In this document: in pieces, positions 21,391-36,900 of the stretch
Position numbering within the stretch: the stretch's first letter is position 1
Layout of the letters: each line of letters begins with the position of its first letter
NCBI GenBank assembly: GCA_043228905.1
Contig: JBHGNT010000004.1
Coordinates: 992,001-1,056,000, forward strand
Source of the DNA: Azolla caroliniana
Taxonomy: Eukaryota > Polypodiophyta
Length of the DNA stretch: 64,000 bases
Reading direction: 5' to 3'
Notes under the pieces: generated by a model
The model's database searches: none
The model's input: the letters and a program-made list of their open reading frames with translations, nothing else
Told to the model about the DNA's origin: nothing
Program-made: the position numbers and the translations under genes

Positions 21391-24300
21391 AGGGAATACA
21401 AGAAATCATAAACCACAACACACTCTTAGCAATTGATAGAAAACTAGCCACACTTGCATACGAGATTTGGTAGAGCTCAAATGCTTGAGATGAAAGTGAA
21501 AGCTTAAGGTTCGATCTAGACGATTAAGATGAGGGTGAAGGTTTAGAAAGAGAGAATCTAATATTGTAACTCAAAAGTGACCTAGTTTATAGTTTTTTAC
21601 ATTATTTGGTCTTTTCACACTATAACGACCACAAAATATTTGCCTCTTCTATAATGTTTATTGCCCCACTTCTTTGTCTCTAATATCAATGACAAATCAT
21701 GTCATCAACAAGGCTTGAGATGTGAAATGTACGACAAATAGTTAGCAATAACTTTTATCAAGTCAAGGATAGTAACTTCAAAACTTTCCATTTTATATCA
21801 AACTTTTCACATGATCCTATAGTGCACGAGACATTGTCTTACGATTTGCCAATTAGTTTAAGAGCATTAGTTGTCAAAACATAAAACGTCCCTCAAGGAA
21901 TAAAGCAGGGTATGTTGCAACATGGTAAGTGGGGCTAAAGCTACTAAGGCTATAACTTGCACACAACCATTGCACAAAACAAAAGCATCCCTAAAAGAGA
22001 AAAAGTCATTAGGGCTCGTGACCACCTAGGAAGTCACACCCCTCAAACTCGTGTGCTTTTCAAATAGATAAAGATAGTTGACATCAGCATGTAAACACAA
22101 ACAAGTTGAATTTTTATAGTTGTGAGCAAGAATGTATATCTATCTATTTCATTTTTCACTCTCTAAAGTATTGTCGTGTTCGATGGTTTAACTCATGTCA
22201 TTTAATAAATGTATACTTCAAAAGGGTTATTCTGTCACCCCATGATTGGCTATCTTTGATCAGATTCCAAATGAACATAGAATTACGATCTACAATAATA
22301 TAACAAGATGTGTCCCAAGGAATCCTTTAGCCATGCTTTCTATTGATATGCTTGTGAAGTTCTACCAATTAATATTTTATCTAGAACACGCAAGTAGTTT
22401 TGTACCTTAACTAGTGTTAATGTGCATACATCGATATATATTCATTTTTATTCTCAAAATACATGTTGAGAATTACAATTACTATAATACACATCAAGAA
22501 TGTCAAAAGGCTTTAACTACCAAACACATTTTACATAGTCAAATGAACGAATTTTTTGGTGGATGTGATTTGAAATTACGTTACCGTGATTTGCAATATC
22601 ATTTTATGATGTTCACAAAATACTCCTCGTTTTGAAATGATCCATATACTATTTCAACTTCTTTTGACAAATTAAAGAAAATATGGACGTAGGTAGATAG
22701 TTTTTTAATGTCCATGGGGAATCGTACACAATCAACGAAAGAAAGATAGAGGTGATGGTATATTATTGTCCCCTCGAAGCTCAAAACATGACCTTTAGAC
22801 CAAATTATTTTTTTTCAAGATAGTCTCCTCTAATAATGGAGTGGGTATAATTGCATGCAATGAGTGTTTTTCTCAATCGCTCCTATGCTTGAGTAAAGAG
22901 CCTGTGTGTATACTCGACAGATTAGAGTTTGTGTATTTGACTTACACAAGTGGTGACAATTTGGTGGATTTATAATGGGAACCATTGTTGGATGGTTGTG
23001 GATGCTTCACGTTGTATTGTAGAGATCCTTCTCATCTTCAGCCTCCACATTAGGGCCAAATGGGAGAGTGTGCACATGCAATTTGCTTTAGCTAGCCTTT
23101 CGCAAAATCCATTCCCAATTTCAAGATCACGACTACGAATGTAGAGGGGGGTGATTATCATTCTTGCGTTAAGTGGCATGGCATGAGAATATGTGGACAA
23201 GTGCATCACATCATCATTCCCAACATGTTGGGTTGATGTCATTGTACTACGAATGCAACTTTTTTTTCTTGGCAATACTTGATCCACTTTATATCACACA
23301 CACATGTATATATGTGTATCCCAAAAAGACGTTGCTTTCCCATTCGTTAGGAGGGTTTTTATAAAGAAAAGGCTATACAATGTGGCTGCACAACTCACAA
23401 CAAATGCACTGGTCATGTCGTCCGCTAAAGACATTACCTATATTGCTTAGTTACAATGCTCTTATATATTTGATAAGAAGGCATGATCTACAACAACATA
23501 CCTTAACCAATCCACGCCCTAGAAGTTAGTGAGATGCATCAATGGGTGTTTTAAGTGGTTTGAAGGAAGCAAGTCATGGATTCCTCGTAGTTTTCATGAC
23601 ATTTTCATCATTTTCTGTTGATGATGGTATTGTGGATTGTCGAGCAATATAATAAGAGATTAATGAAAATAATGGATCAAGGGTGCTTTTAACCACATCA
23701 ACCACCCTTCAGTGAAGGACATAAGACAACCATAAAATACCTTTAACAGCCCATACCACTGAATATTACCTTATGTGTGTACCACCAGTTGTTCACACAA
23801 GTCATAATGTTATAGGGGTAACCTTACAAACCAATTCTATCGCTAAATTTACTCGGTGAATGGTAGGATAGTTGGAAAACTAGTTACCCTAAGAATTGGG
23901 AAAAATCCATGATGACCTATGACATATGGGAACACATGGTGGCATGCGAGCCTAAGGTGTTGGCTACAAAGGGAACTAGCCACCCCTTTCATTACGACAT
24001 ATTGAGACGATGTTGAGACTCTTTTTGTAAGGCTAAGCTCTTTTTTCGGATTTCTTACCACCAAGGTAGAATTTGGTGGTATGAGACATCGAAGACATTT
24101 TATGTTTGTCTTGCATCCTTCAATTGAGGGTGGTCGATGTGGTTAAACACCCTTTATCGATTTTAATCCTTAAACTCTTATTCTTGTTCTCATAATCATT
24201 GGTTAGACCGAATTGTACAAGATACCACTCAAGAGAAAGGTCATCATGGGTTTGTTCAAAGTCCTAGGATAATTAGTTTCCCAATGATCCTACCCCTAAA

Positions 24301-24700
24301 CCAATTGACATTAGATTTATAATTGGTCCGCAATATTGCATGATGCATCTATAACAAATGGTGATTATGGTAGTACATGCTTTCTGAATGTTATTGGCCA
24401 ACCAACACTGATGATTTCTAAGGATCATTGGGTTGCGGGTTAAGTTTGAGGCTCTATGGGATCATGCCAAACAAAAACCATCAATCGACAGAGGATATTT
24501 GGTGTTGGGGTTAACATAAAAGCCAAGCCATCTATTTATGTATGTTCTCGAGAGAAGGGCAAGGAAAAAGGGAAGGTTAACACTAAATGTAGGGGAGAAG
24601 GGGGATTTTGTGAAGAGAAATGGTGGAGGGGTAGATTGGGAATTTCGTGAAAAGGGAAGGGTATGGTGAAAGAAATAAAAATACAGTCTGAAACAAAATT
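21391..24700. other. Intergenic DNA, nothing recognised
   Basis: About 3.3 kb of A/T-rich DNA with many stops in all frames. Short open frames near 22970 and 23849 have no recognisable domain. The right end is the upstream region of the BIG5-like gene. Confidence 0.45.
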
Positions 24701-24764
24701 CCTCAGTTTCTTCGCTTCTTCCTGCACTAGGGCTCCTGCAACACACGAGGAGCTGCTGATCTTC

Positions 24765-24913
24765 TCTGCATCGTACACACATCGTACACACACACACACA
24801 GAGCGAGCGAGCGAGATAGGGAACTCGTGGCACATACGTTCTCGCAGGGATACCTGTAGAAAAGCAGATCCTTTGATCAGATCTGTGGCCTCTCGAGGAG
24901 GTTCTCCGGAGCC
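24765..24913 (+). promoter_or_regulatory. Probable 5' UTR of the BIG5-like gene with CA and GAGC repeats
   Basis: Just before the start codon at 24914 lie CGTACACA repeats, a CA run and GAGCGAGCGAGC (about 24772-24815). No convincing TATA box was found. The transcription start cannot be fixed. Confidence 0.35.
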
Positions 24914-27900
24914 ATGGCGGAAGCTTCTGGCTCGTTTGTTACACGTTCCTTCGAGCGTATGTTGAAGGATTCCTCCTCTGGGAAGAAATACGCCAGCCTC
25001 CAAAAGGCCTTGAAAGCCTACCTAGGTATTGCGCTTCCTTGAATCCTTCCGTTTTTTCAAATTCCATTTCTTTTGAGTACAGAAAATTAAAAATTTGGGA
25101 TCTGATCTCGAGGTTTTCATTCGAAATTTGCATTTCTATTCTCCCACTTATTGGTTTCCATTTTACCGAGTCCAGAAACCTAAATCTTTCAGATCGGACC
25201 TTGAAACTGTCTGCACAATATGTAGTCCAAGCTCCATTCCTCTGAGTTTATGAGACAAATCTTTTAGGATCTGATCTTAGACTTGCATCCAAATCTTTCC
25301 ACATTTTAGTTTCTATTTCATGAATTTATAAATCTAAATCATTAGAATCCAATAGTAAACCTTCCATGTGTAATCTGTGTTCCTATTATGTTGAGTTTTA
25401 AGGAGCTAAATCTTCCATTTTATCAAATTTATTGAGCTATATGTTTAGGATCTGATCTTGACTTTTGTATTTAGATGCTTCAGTATTCTGGTTCTCATTC
25501 TGTGGAGTGTATAGAGCTAAATCCTTACGATCCAAAGTGTTCACGTTTCCTCGAGTTATCAAGCTAATCATAGGATCTGATCTTGACATTTGCAGTCAAA
25601 TCAATTCCACATTTTGGGTTCAAGTTCATAGAGCGAAGACTTTAGAATCCAGTCTGAAATTACAAACAATTTGTTCCACATTTTGGTTTCCATTTCATTG
25701 AATTCTAGAAAGCAAATTCTATTGATTCCCCTCCCCCTTCCTGGGATATTCTATCGAAATGTTTTTTTCACAAAGTCTTCTTCAGCTGATATATATACGC
25801 TGAAAACTGCACAGCTATCACAATTAAGTCCAAAAGTTTAGATTCACAACCAAACTCTGTTTCCTTCCCTGTTATGTTGTAGAAAAGACTTTGCATGAAG
25901 TCCTTCTCACTGTTATCCAACGTCAAGACTTCATATATGACAATAGCATCTCCTCCTAAGATATAAGATGAATTATAGAAAGAATAGTGTTTCCCCCTTT
26001 TTTTTCTGTATTACAGGCATTCACAGCTTGCTTTCATACATATGATTAATAGCTGTACCCATTAACTATTGAGTGTCAACCTGATGTGGCAAACTTGCTG
26101 AATCCCGTCAGCAATTGTCTCTAGCGTTCTTTGCTGGGAATTCCTCCTGAAAGGCCTGAGGAGCTCACAATTGATTTAGTTCCTGAGTGTTGTCCTCGTA
26201 ACAGATCACCTTATAGGATTAATACAGTTCAACAGAATGAGATTATGGGTCAGACCAATGAGGTTTTAGAGGATGATCCAGCGCAGTCATCGTATTTTTG
26301 TTTTTGGCATATATTTACCGCTTATTTTGCTTTAAACAATAATACAATAAAAAACGGATTTCTGATCCTAAGAATTGACGATATTCTTGATCGGTTAGGA
26401 GAGGCAATATTTAACAGGATAGTTGCTACACCAGATTCAGATCAGGTCTGACGATGTACATAAGATTGTGTGTTTGAACGTTCTCTGATCTCCATGCATT
26501 TCTTGTGTTACCTTTCAGACTTGCAAATGATCCAATGTGTAGCATCTTTCGTCTACATTGGGCCGGTTGAGCACATATTTGGTTGCAATACTCCTCAATG
26601 AAAAACGCACACAAGAAGGCTGAAAGGTCTAGAAAACCACCAGAAACATTTTAAAACGGCTAAATAAGCAAGTGCTGTGAATGTGTTTTGGGATTATACT
26701 CTACTTGTGATTGCAGTTTCCTTTGTAAGCCAACAGGTTTCTTCCAACTATAGCAGGTGTAATGCTACCCTATCTTGATGTCCATATGATGGAGCACACA
26801 GATAGTGCTTGTAGGCATGTGCTCTCAGTGAAAGTAGGTCATCCTCGTTTGGAGGTGCTATATGGGGTTATATTGGCCTCCCATTTTCCTTGTTCCATGC
26901 TTTCCAAGTAAGCTATCCCCATCCTTAATTGTGGCTCTACGATAGAGACTTTTCATATATTCATGAGGGGCAAAATCATAATTTAACATTGCCTCTACTC
27001 TTTAGGAAAATTGTAATCTGAGTTCGGCTCGCCCAACTCAAAATATATCCCATGGATTAAGTCTTCCCAGTGTTTAACATATCTTGGCAAACGTCTTGCA
27101 ATGTGTGAAGGTACCACTGCAGTCCCTCTAGTGAATCCAATATTATAGCACATGTCCTTCGTGTAGCAAATTGGGGCATCCTGAATCAATTCATTTATTC
27201 TGCTTCAGAACATGGATCCCACTGCATCAATGCATCGAACAAAATGTCGACAGTTTGTTTTCATCCAGTCATGTTAGCAATTCTTTTGACAAATTCTCAT
27301 TGTGCTTCAATCCCCAACCTTGAACCCCCAGTTTCAACAAGTTTGCATGAGGGTCTTGTGGCATTGGGTAAAGGCCTTTCAGGAGTACTACATTTGGACC
27401 ATATGCTTTTTCACTGTCTTGGGATGAGATCGTCCATACAGTTGTCGTGATTAAGGTGAACAAGGAATGTTAAAGACTTACAGCATTAATGATCATCACA
27501 CCTTATTCACAGTCACAGGGACTGTTGTGCAATGGCAATCCACTGTGCCAGCAAACATAATGACAAACCCAGGAATGTTACTTCATCTGCACAAGATAGA
27601 ATAACGTAGAACAGTCTTTTGGTAACAAAGTGTTTGGATTCTCCATAATTATTGCTAACTCTTTATCTGTCAGCATTTCCAAAATGTAACATCCCAATAA
27701 AAAATGTATTAATTTACTTTTTTTTTCAATAATATAGTTGTATTCCTTATCAACATTACCTCCACAATTCTGGGTATAGTCCTTGTCATTTTTTATGCGA
27801 ACGATCCAAATTAGCTACCTAGGAGAAGTGACAATGTAAATAGAAAGAATGGGGTGGTAAAACTTCCAACATAAACTACGTTGGCACAAATGCTGAAGCC

Positions 27901-30900
27901 TTAGTGAATATCTATCTAATCAATGTGTACCAGCATGGAATGGAAAACGTCAACCAATTGATATAGGTGTACTAACACTTTCAGAGCTTCTGAATTCAAA
28001 AGAAAATAGAGAAATGGCCTGCCTGCCTTTTGATTGGGATAAAGTCCTGAATTGTGGATATTAGATGGTTAATTGGTCTTCAATGCATGGAATACATGTA
28101 CAGTGTGATGGCTTTTGTTTTGAAGTTGTCTTGTAAACAGTTTTGTATCTACCAGAGTACAATAAATGAAGCCATTAATAAAATGTTGATGTTCTAAATC
28201 TGCATGGTTCTTGATATTTTCATGCTTGAATGAATAATGAATTATACATTTATTATCTTTCTTGCAGAGAGGTCAAAGAACCTTGGACTTCCTTCATCTC
28301 CTTCAGCATCTGCTGATGCGAACGAAAAAAGCAGCGAACTGTAAGAAATTCTCCAGTACTATAATAGGTCATAAACAACAATGCGTACCTGTGTGGTTGG
28401 TACTTACTCCATGCTTGCTTTTATGATGATTTCTGCATCGCTGCTGCTTAAATCATGTACCGATTATTTGATACAATGGTATATGCACAGCTGCTACAAC
28501 ATGTATTTCATGGTTGCTGATTATGCTTAGTGTTCTGGTAATGTCGAGATTATTTTATTAAATTGATATTGTAAGACTATTAGCTGAAGGGGTTTCTAGA
28601 GGTTTGGCAGTGTTTTCTGCAACTTATAACTTGGGTGGGAAAGTTTATCAATACGAACTAATACCCGTCTGTGGTTATGCAATGATGATAAACAATGCAG
28701 TAGGATTCTCAGGTATGGATCTCCCAGAAAGTAAAATCTGTTCAAAGGAGGAACTTAAATATTCTGAATCAACATAATTTTTGTTGATAAAATGATCTAG
28801 CTACTTTTTATAGTATTGGTGAGATTAATATATGCGTTGTGTGAGTGAGTACTTTGAAGATACAGTAGTGCATGGGGGCTGGAACTATAACTACATGGCT
28901 TCATCGCTATCCAGTTGCATAGCTCCATCATATTTGAGAGGAACTACATGGAAACAAATCACCAATACTATTGGAAAAAAGCATCAGATAATCATGCATT
29001 TGTGTCTCTATAACTTTGTTATGATTCATGAGTGATCATCAACATTGTGAATGGGTTGTCATTACAGAGCAGCTGGTGCATTGCCTGGGACATGGTGGCA
29101 TTTTAGTACGTCTATTTGATGTTCTAAAAATGGAAATAGTTTTGTTGCTGCTTGGTGTCAAAGCAGGACAATCTCTAATATGCATTTTAGTGATTGTTTG
29201 TCTCGGTGTGACATCATATCTATGTGTATAAACAAAACAGTGGGAGCTGGATAATATAGGATTGTACGTTTATGGTTAGAGGAAGTTGGAATAAACAAGA
29301 TAAGCATAACTGTCAACTGATGCCAACTGGAAGAACATTTAATAATTTGCAAACACCATGGAGTAAAGATATGTTGAAAATGCCAGGTTAAGTTTAATGT
29401 GCATGGATTCTGGACTGCTTATTTGGGCATGAATCTGGTGCATAGAAGCATCTTATATCAGTATACATATGGTGGTGGATGGTGAATATACACATGAAAG
29501 TTTTCATTGAAGACATTTTCAGCATATCTGGTTGAACTTTGTTATGCTGGCTTTGACTTTCAAATGTTTTAAAACATAACACACATTTGAGTGCAGAGAT
29601 ATAACTGTGTATTTCTACATAGATATAGGAGCTCTTAGTCTACTTTTATGAAATTTTATCAGACCTCATAACTTCTTTCACTGTAGAACTGAAGTGCTCA
29701 TGTATGGCTTCTAACATGTGTGGATTTGCTTGATACATTAGCCAGATTTAGAACTATTTCGTAGGCCCAACTAGTAGTCCAAATCTACTTGGCCATTAGG
29801 ACCTATTAGTCCCATTGTGCTTACTGATGCTTCTGGATGTGCAGTTCATCAGAACTGGGGAAAGAAAATGAATCAACACCAAGTAGTCCTGTGTCCTCTT
29901 CAACCACAAGCACAACAGATACAAGTGTTTTAGCTGCTGCAACACTTGCCACAGCCGGTCATATATTAGAGGGATCTGAAGCTGATCTTGTTTTGCTTCC
30001 ATTACGCCTTGCCTTCGAGACGAAGCAACCAAAACTTGTGGATTCAGCACTTGACTGTTTACATGTAATATTAAGTCATTGATTTACCACTTCAATTTGA
30101 TCTGATGCTGGTTTATATTGTTTAACATGCTGTACTATTCTTTAAATGCGTGTTTCTGAATACAGAAATTGATTGCGTATGAGCATCTAGAGGGAGATGC
30201 TGGCATAGCTGGTCATAATAATAGCTCTATGGTTACTGATATGTTCAACATGGTGTGTGCTGCGGCTGACAACAATGCCTCCGATAGGTGAGTACATCTT
30301 GCGGGCAGCATATTGAAAGTTTTCTTTGTTCCCTTGCATGATGAGCTTGCGGCCTCAGATTATATGACTAATTAATCTGCAATTTATTTTCAGTACTGTT
30401 TTGCAGGTTTTAAAAGTTTCATTGATGGCTGTTGCCTCAACAAAATTTAGAGGTGAATTTCTTTGCATGATCACAAAACTGTATGCAATAATTTTGCCAT
30501 TGATAAATATTGAGGGGCCTTCTTTTTTTCTCTCTTCTTTTCTTGTTTGGTCTACATGCAGTTCATGGTGAATGCATCTTAAGTGCCATTCGGACTTGTT
30601 ACCACATTGTACTAACAAGGTATGCAATAATTGCTCGTAGTTAGGGAACCTTCTAGGAATCACTCGTTAAAATATCTTTAGGACGATGTGGAGTCAAATT
30701 CTACTCCTGGATTATTAGAACAAGACTTCAAGCACATATGTTTGGGCAGCTTCATATCTATTGGAGGAAAGAGTTTACACTATTATCTTTGAAGTTTCGG
30801 GGTTGCAAAATGGTAGTGAAATGAATCAGGGTCCATGTATGATGTCTAGTTGCAATATTGTCACAATCTTTTGTCCCATGCTTTTGCGTCCATATTTGGA

Positions 30901-33900
30901 ACTGTCACGCTACTCATTGAATCTACTATGTTTTTTGGATATTCATGGATACTGGTTGGCCAAGGTGGGAAGTTTTAATGATTTTTGTGGCTTAGAGCTA
31001 GTCGGTCATGCCAAGTGACAAATGATGTTTTGATATGCTTTGGTTTTAGTCAGTTACATACACCCATCCTAGAGCAATCACCTCAATGGACCTTCCTGTT
31101 TCAAGGAGCATGCGAAGTTAAATCTCTTGGAGAGCAGTCCTTCCGTTATCCATCTCGGTATCCTGTAAAATCTTGGTACATTTTAAAATCTGGGCATCCT
31201 TGAAAATCACCCTTTGATACCCTGATTCACAATGTTCAAATTGATGGATTTCTCTTTCAATGTCTTTATGTATCTCCGCTATATTTTGGATTGGACTGAA
31301 GCTTTGTGTGAGAAAGAGGTAGTGCTAGTTCTCCCTTGCTCATAAAATACAGTATGATGGCAAAGATAACGTTCTTCTGATGGACTCTGATGAGCTGCCC
31401 AGCTCTGTATAAGAGGGCGCTTCCTCGTGTCTCTTGGTTGGAGCCTTAAGATCACAGATGAGTGATCCTTATTTGAGTTCATTGGTTGTTTTGAAATATA
31501 CGGCGTTTGCTCTAGGTGCAATCATGCACTCACTTTCTTGACACCAATCTTGCCCTACTATGCATTTCTCTTGGAGGACTTCTGGAGTGTCACTCGTGTG
31601 TACCTTAAATCTTCTTGCTATAATTTTTTACTTCGTAAGTGAGAATTCCTATGAAAAAGAGCTCTGTATCATTGAAACCCTTTAGCTTGTCAATGCATTC
31701 CAAGAGTTCAGGGAATTCCCAAGTCAACCCATGTGCAAAAGGGAGTGTTGGGATGCTACTTCTAGTGTCACTCACAGCTGTTGTGCTTGCATTGTTGATT
31801 GAGCATGGTGAAATTCCTACTTCTAAGCTACCTGATGTGTAGTATATGGATCACACCAGCTCTAATTGCCTTAGGAAATTACGAAAAGCGATAATTATTT
31901 TAAAAGAAATAGAAATATAATAATCGACTTACTCTTGAAACTGCTATTATGTTTTCGATCACTAGCAAGAACCCCATCAATCAAGCAACAGCGAAAGCTA
32001 CCCTGACACAGATGATTAGCATTGTTTTCAAGCGAATGGAAGTTGAGTCCCAGGTAATGCATTTTTGAATACTTGACCTAGGAAACTCTGTTTTTAAACT
32101 TGTAGACTTACCTTTCTTTGTTGAACTTTAATGCACAGGAGCAAGTGAAAATTTCAGGTGATGATGTGGGAATTTCTGCATCAGTTGCTGATGAAAAGAT
32201 GATTGCTTCAGATGAAGCACTTTCTGATGGAGTACAAGCATCAGTTGCCAATGAAATAGTGATAGTTTCAGATGTAGCAGTTCCTGATGAACCAACTACA
32301 ACAGAAGCATCAATAGATTCAGAAACAGCTCCTGTATCGGTGGAGGAGCTTCAACATCTTGCTGGTGATTCTGATATTAAGGCATGCAGCTGTGAACTGT
32401 ACTTGCATTTTATTCACTTTGTTAATCTAGACATGAATGCCAATCTACAAGATTTAGAAGAATATCAAACAATCTGACTGCATGGTTGTGCTAATATATG
32501 TTTATCTATTCCTTGTATTTCTCTATCCCCAATTTTCTTTCTACAGATTGTAATGTATCCATTTGTTATGGAAACAAATGCTTGTAAATACCCTCTATAT
32601 TACCTTTTATTAACTACATCCCATCTTATTTGAAGTTGTAGATGTGTATGATATTGTAGGACATCCATCATATATGTTGATGTTCTTAGAATGAGTCTTA
32701 ATATTGTAGTATGAATCAGGGTTTGGAAGCTGCTTTGGTGAAAGCTGTACATCCGGAAGGTGGAAGGAAAATGCCAGAGTAAGCTTTTAAATCTCTGCCC
32801 TATTGGCTGCTTAATTAGAAATGAGATTAGGTTAACAGGAATTTAGGACTTTGGGGGCCTAATTTTTATTGGTTTACAGGGGCCTTGATCTTGACAACAT
32901 GACGGTGGCCCAACGAGATGCGTTGACAGTCTTTCGAACACTTTGCAAGGTGATCATCTTTTATTTCCTGTTTTTCTTATATTTGGAGTCATGTTTTTTA
33001 TTCACTTCGGCATGTAAAATTAGCAGATGTCCATGAAGGAGGAAAAGGATGATTTGGTCACATGGACAAGGATACTATCCCTAGAATTGCTGCAGGTAGT
33101 ATATCTAGTTCATAAGTATTTGGCTATATTGCGGAAGTAGCTGGCAGCTAACCTACAATGAGGAATGCATTGTTTTCAGGGTCTTTTAGAGAGTGTAAGC
33201 CACTCATTTACAATAGACTTCCGTTTTATAGACTCAGTGAAGGCTTATCTCTGCTATGCATTGCTCAGAGCATGTGTTTCCCCTGTTGCTGCTATTTTTC
33301 AGGTCAGTTCACCCACTGTCAATATGATTGCTTCCATCTCCCAGGAACAAATTGTATTTGCTTGAAATTATAAATCGTACCTCAATCTTTAGTATTGATA
33401 ATCAAAGCAACTGCTAATTGAGCTTGCTATCGTATTTGATGGATTTGACGTTGTGTTGATAATTGATTTGATTAAATAACATACAAATAGACTAATTCTG
33501 GCAATCGATGATGATGTTATCAGTTGGCATGCTTTGGCTCTCCAACATTTGAGATAAAAACAGTCTGGTGCTAAGTCTATTGCTTTTTGTCTTTGGCATT
33601 AGTTGTCTAGTTACTTTTAACTTTAAACTGATGATATTGAGGACTGGCTTTGTGCGCAATCGTATTGGTTTTAACTTCAAGCGTGAGGTTTACAGAGTAT
33701 TTTATTTACATGAGAGAAAATTGAAGTGTAGCGTTTACAGTCTTTTGATTGCCATAATTTAGGATATCTGCAAGGAGCTCGAGTCTGGTGATAGAGAAAC
33801 TGTAGCTTTGTTCATGGCTGAGAGGAATTGGGTTCTCATAGTGTCCAACCCATTTCATGCATGAAGGATTTGATTAGTCTTGCTTCATGAAATAGAGTTC

Positions 33901-36900
33901 TATTCAATTTGAACTATGCAAGACCCTCAAATCTAATCCTAAACACAAGTTTTTTTATCTAAGTAATATTGTTTTTGCTACTTCTAGATTTTTAACATTA
34001 TCCTTAATTTCAGTTATCTACGAACATATTCAGCGTGCTGATCCTGAGATTCAGAGAAAGTCTGAAGGTATTATTTTGGATAGTTAATAACGATAATATT
34101 TGTTTTATGTCCATTTTATTATTTTGCAAGTGATATTGACTTCTATGAGTCTTATTGCAGGCTGAGATTGGAGTTTTTTTTCCTCTAATTGTTCTACGTT
34201 CCTTGGACAGTTATGAAAGCCCCCTTCACAATCGTACTGCTGTGCTGAGGTACATATTGATTATTTATTTATTTTGTACATGTGATGTTTAATGCTAAGG
34301 AAGCAGAATATCATATCATTATTTTCCATTTTTCTAAGCTCTGCTGATGCAAATATAAATTAGGATGTTGGAGGGTGTTGGTAAAGATTCACAAATGTTA
34401 GCAGATCTATTTGTAAATTATGATTGCGATCTTGAATCTACCAACTTATTTGAACGTATGGTGAGCTTCATGTGTCTTATTTTTTGTATATTATTGAAAT
34501 CTTGTGTCAGATAGATTTGATTTAAATGTCCATGCTCTATTTTTGCTTTTGAAATAATTCATCTACAGGTCAGAGCACTTTCAAGAATGGCTCAAGGTTC
34601 ACCAAATGCTGATCCAAATAATATCTCTCTGACACAAAATTCTATCGTGAAGGGTTCATCCTTGCAGGTATGATTATAGGTAGTAAGATTCAATTACTCG
34701 AGTCCTCCCATTACTTGAGTGCTATTATTACCAATCATGGACCATGGGTTCTTCACTGAATTACTACTATAACTTTTGCATGGCAGTGCCTTGTTAGTAT
34801 TCTGGAATCTCTTGTACAATGGACTAAAACTCATCAATATTCAAGGGAAACAATGATGAACTCTGGGTCCCCTGCTGATAAAACATTCAAGGATAGCAAT
34901 CTTGTAGAAGATGCTTCAGATGGATCTCCTACAGAAGAACCAGGACTACTAGCTGATAATTTTGAAAAACTTAAAGCTCATAAGTCAACTTTAGAAGCAG
35001 CTATAGCAGAGGTTTGTGAATGATATCCAAAAAGAAAGTTGTCATTTTTCTTTCCATCACTCAAGTCTACTGGATAGAATGAAGCATGCTGCTAATGTAC
35101 ATTCCCGTTTTTGTTATGTAAATTGTCTGTATTGCGTTGAAATACGATTCCATTCATAGATTATTCTGATTTCTTCCACTTTACAGTTCAACAGAAAGCC
35201 TGACAAAGGCATTGGGTTCCTCATTGACAATAAATTGGCAGAAAACACACCAAAATCAATTGCAAACTTTTTATTGAAAACGCCAGGACTTAGTAAGGTG
35301 TGAAATATAGTACCTTGGGATATCCGCTGTTCTTATCAGCCTGCTATGCATTTGTTCTCATTCGATGATTTGTCCTTCCATTCTTGTATGTTATTTTGAT
35401 TGGATAGAGCACAATGGGGGAGTATCTCGGTCAGCATGAAGAGTTTCCTCTATCAGTAATGCATGCTTATGTTGATGCCATGAATTTCAAAGGTATGAAG
35501 TTTGATGCTGCCATAAGAGATTTTCTTAAAGGTTTTCGGTTGCCAGGCGAGGCTCAAAAGATTGATCGTATAATGGAAAAGTTCGCTGAACGGTAATAAC
35601 TTTGTCTAATAGGTTGTTTTATGCCTAAAATATTCTTCCTTTCATGTGGCTAAATCTTTTTTTCATGGTCAATCAGGTATTGCTGTGATAATCCTGGACT
35701 TTTTGAAAGTGCAGATGCTGCATATGTGCTTGCCTATGCAGTTATTATGCTCAATACTGATGCTCATAATCCTATGGTTTGGCCAAAGATGACAAAGGCA
35801 GATTTTCTGCGAATTAATTCAGGAACTGAATATGAAAATGGTGCCCCAAAAGAAATGCTAGAGGAAATTTATGATTCTATTGTCAAGGATGAAATAAAGA
35901 TGAAGGACGATATCACTACATCAGGGAAAGGCACATGGCCAAAAGTTGATACAGAAGATAGATTTCGTCTTCTCAGCATACTAAACCTAGGACTTCCTAG
36001 CCGTAAAGATTCTACAGATTCTAAGAAAGAACGTGAAGACATTATAAAGCAAACACAGATGCTTTTCAAAAAGGGAGTTGTCAAAAGGGGAGTTTTTTAT
36101 AAAGCTAAGGAAATGGAACTTGTGAGACCAATGCTAGATGCTATGGGTTGGCCACTTCTTGTGGCTTTCTCTATTATAATGGAAGACACTGACAACATAT
36201 CTCTAGTCCACTTATGTATGAAAGGATTTCGAGCTGGAATTCACTTGACAAAGGTTCTTGGCATGGACACTATGCGCTATGCTTTCTTGACCTCTTTAGT
36301 TAGGTTGGTTGTACTTTTTATATCTACTCTACTCTACTCGGTCTTTCCTCAAGTGGGGAGTGTAGTTTATATTTTTCTATGGCTAAACATTCCAGGTTTA
36401 CATTCCTTCATGCTCCGAAACAAATGAAGAACAAAAATGCAGAGGCACTTCGAAGCTTACTTGCTTTGAGCGATGCAGAGCCAGATGCTTTAAAAGATAC
36501 GTGGAATGCAGTTTTAGAGTGTGTTTCGAGATTGGAATACATAACATCATCACCTGCAATTCTCAACACTGTGATGGTAGGATCAAACCAAATATCTAAG
36601 GATGCCTTAGCACACTTACTCACTGAGTTAGCAGGGAAGCCATTGGAACAAATCTTTGTAAATAGTGTAAAGCTTCCTAGCGATGAGATTGTTGAGTTCT
36701 TTACTGCTCTCTGTGGAGTATCTGCTGAAGAGTTGAGGCAGACACCTGCACGGCATTTTAGTTTGCAGAAGCTTGTCGAAGTCAGCTTCTATAATATGGC
36801 GCGCATTAGAATGGTGAGTTCTATTTATGATATAATTACTAAATTGAGGTGATGTATGAAATATTTATAATACTTGGTTCTCCAGGTGTGGGCAAGAATA

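Noticed and set aside
31639-31842. 67-codon frame with a hydrophobic segment in BIG5 intron 6
   Set aside because: No homology, lies inside an intron, and its length is within chance expectation.
32382-32480. Read-through extension of BIG5 exon 8
   Set aside because: It breaks the conserved junction with exon 9 and reaches a stop; a GC-AG intron explains the conservation better.
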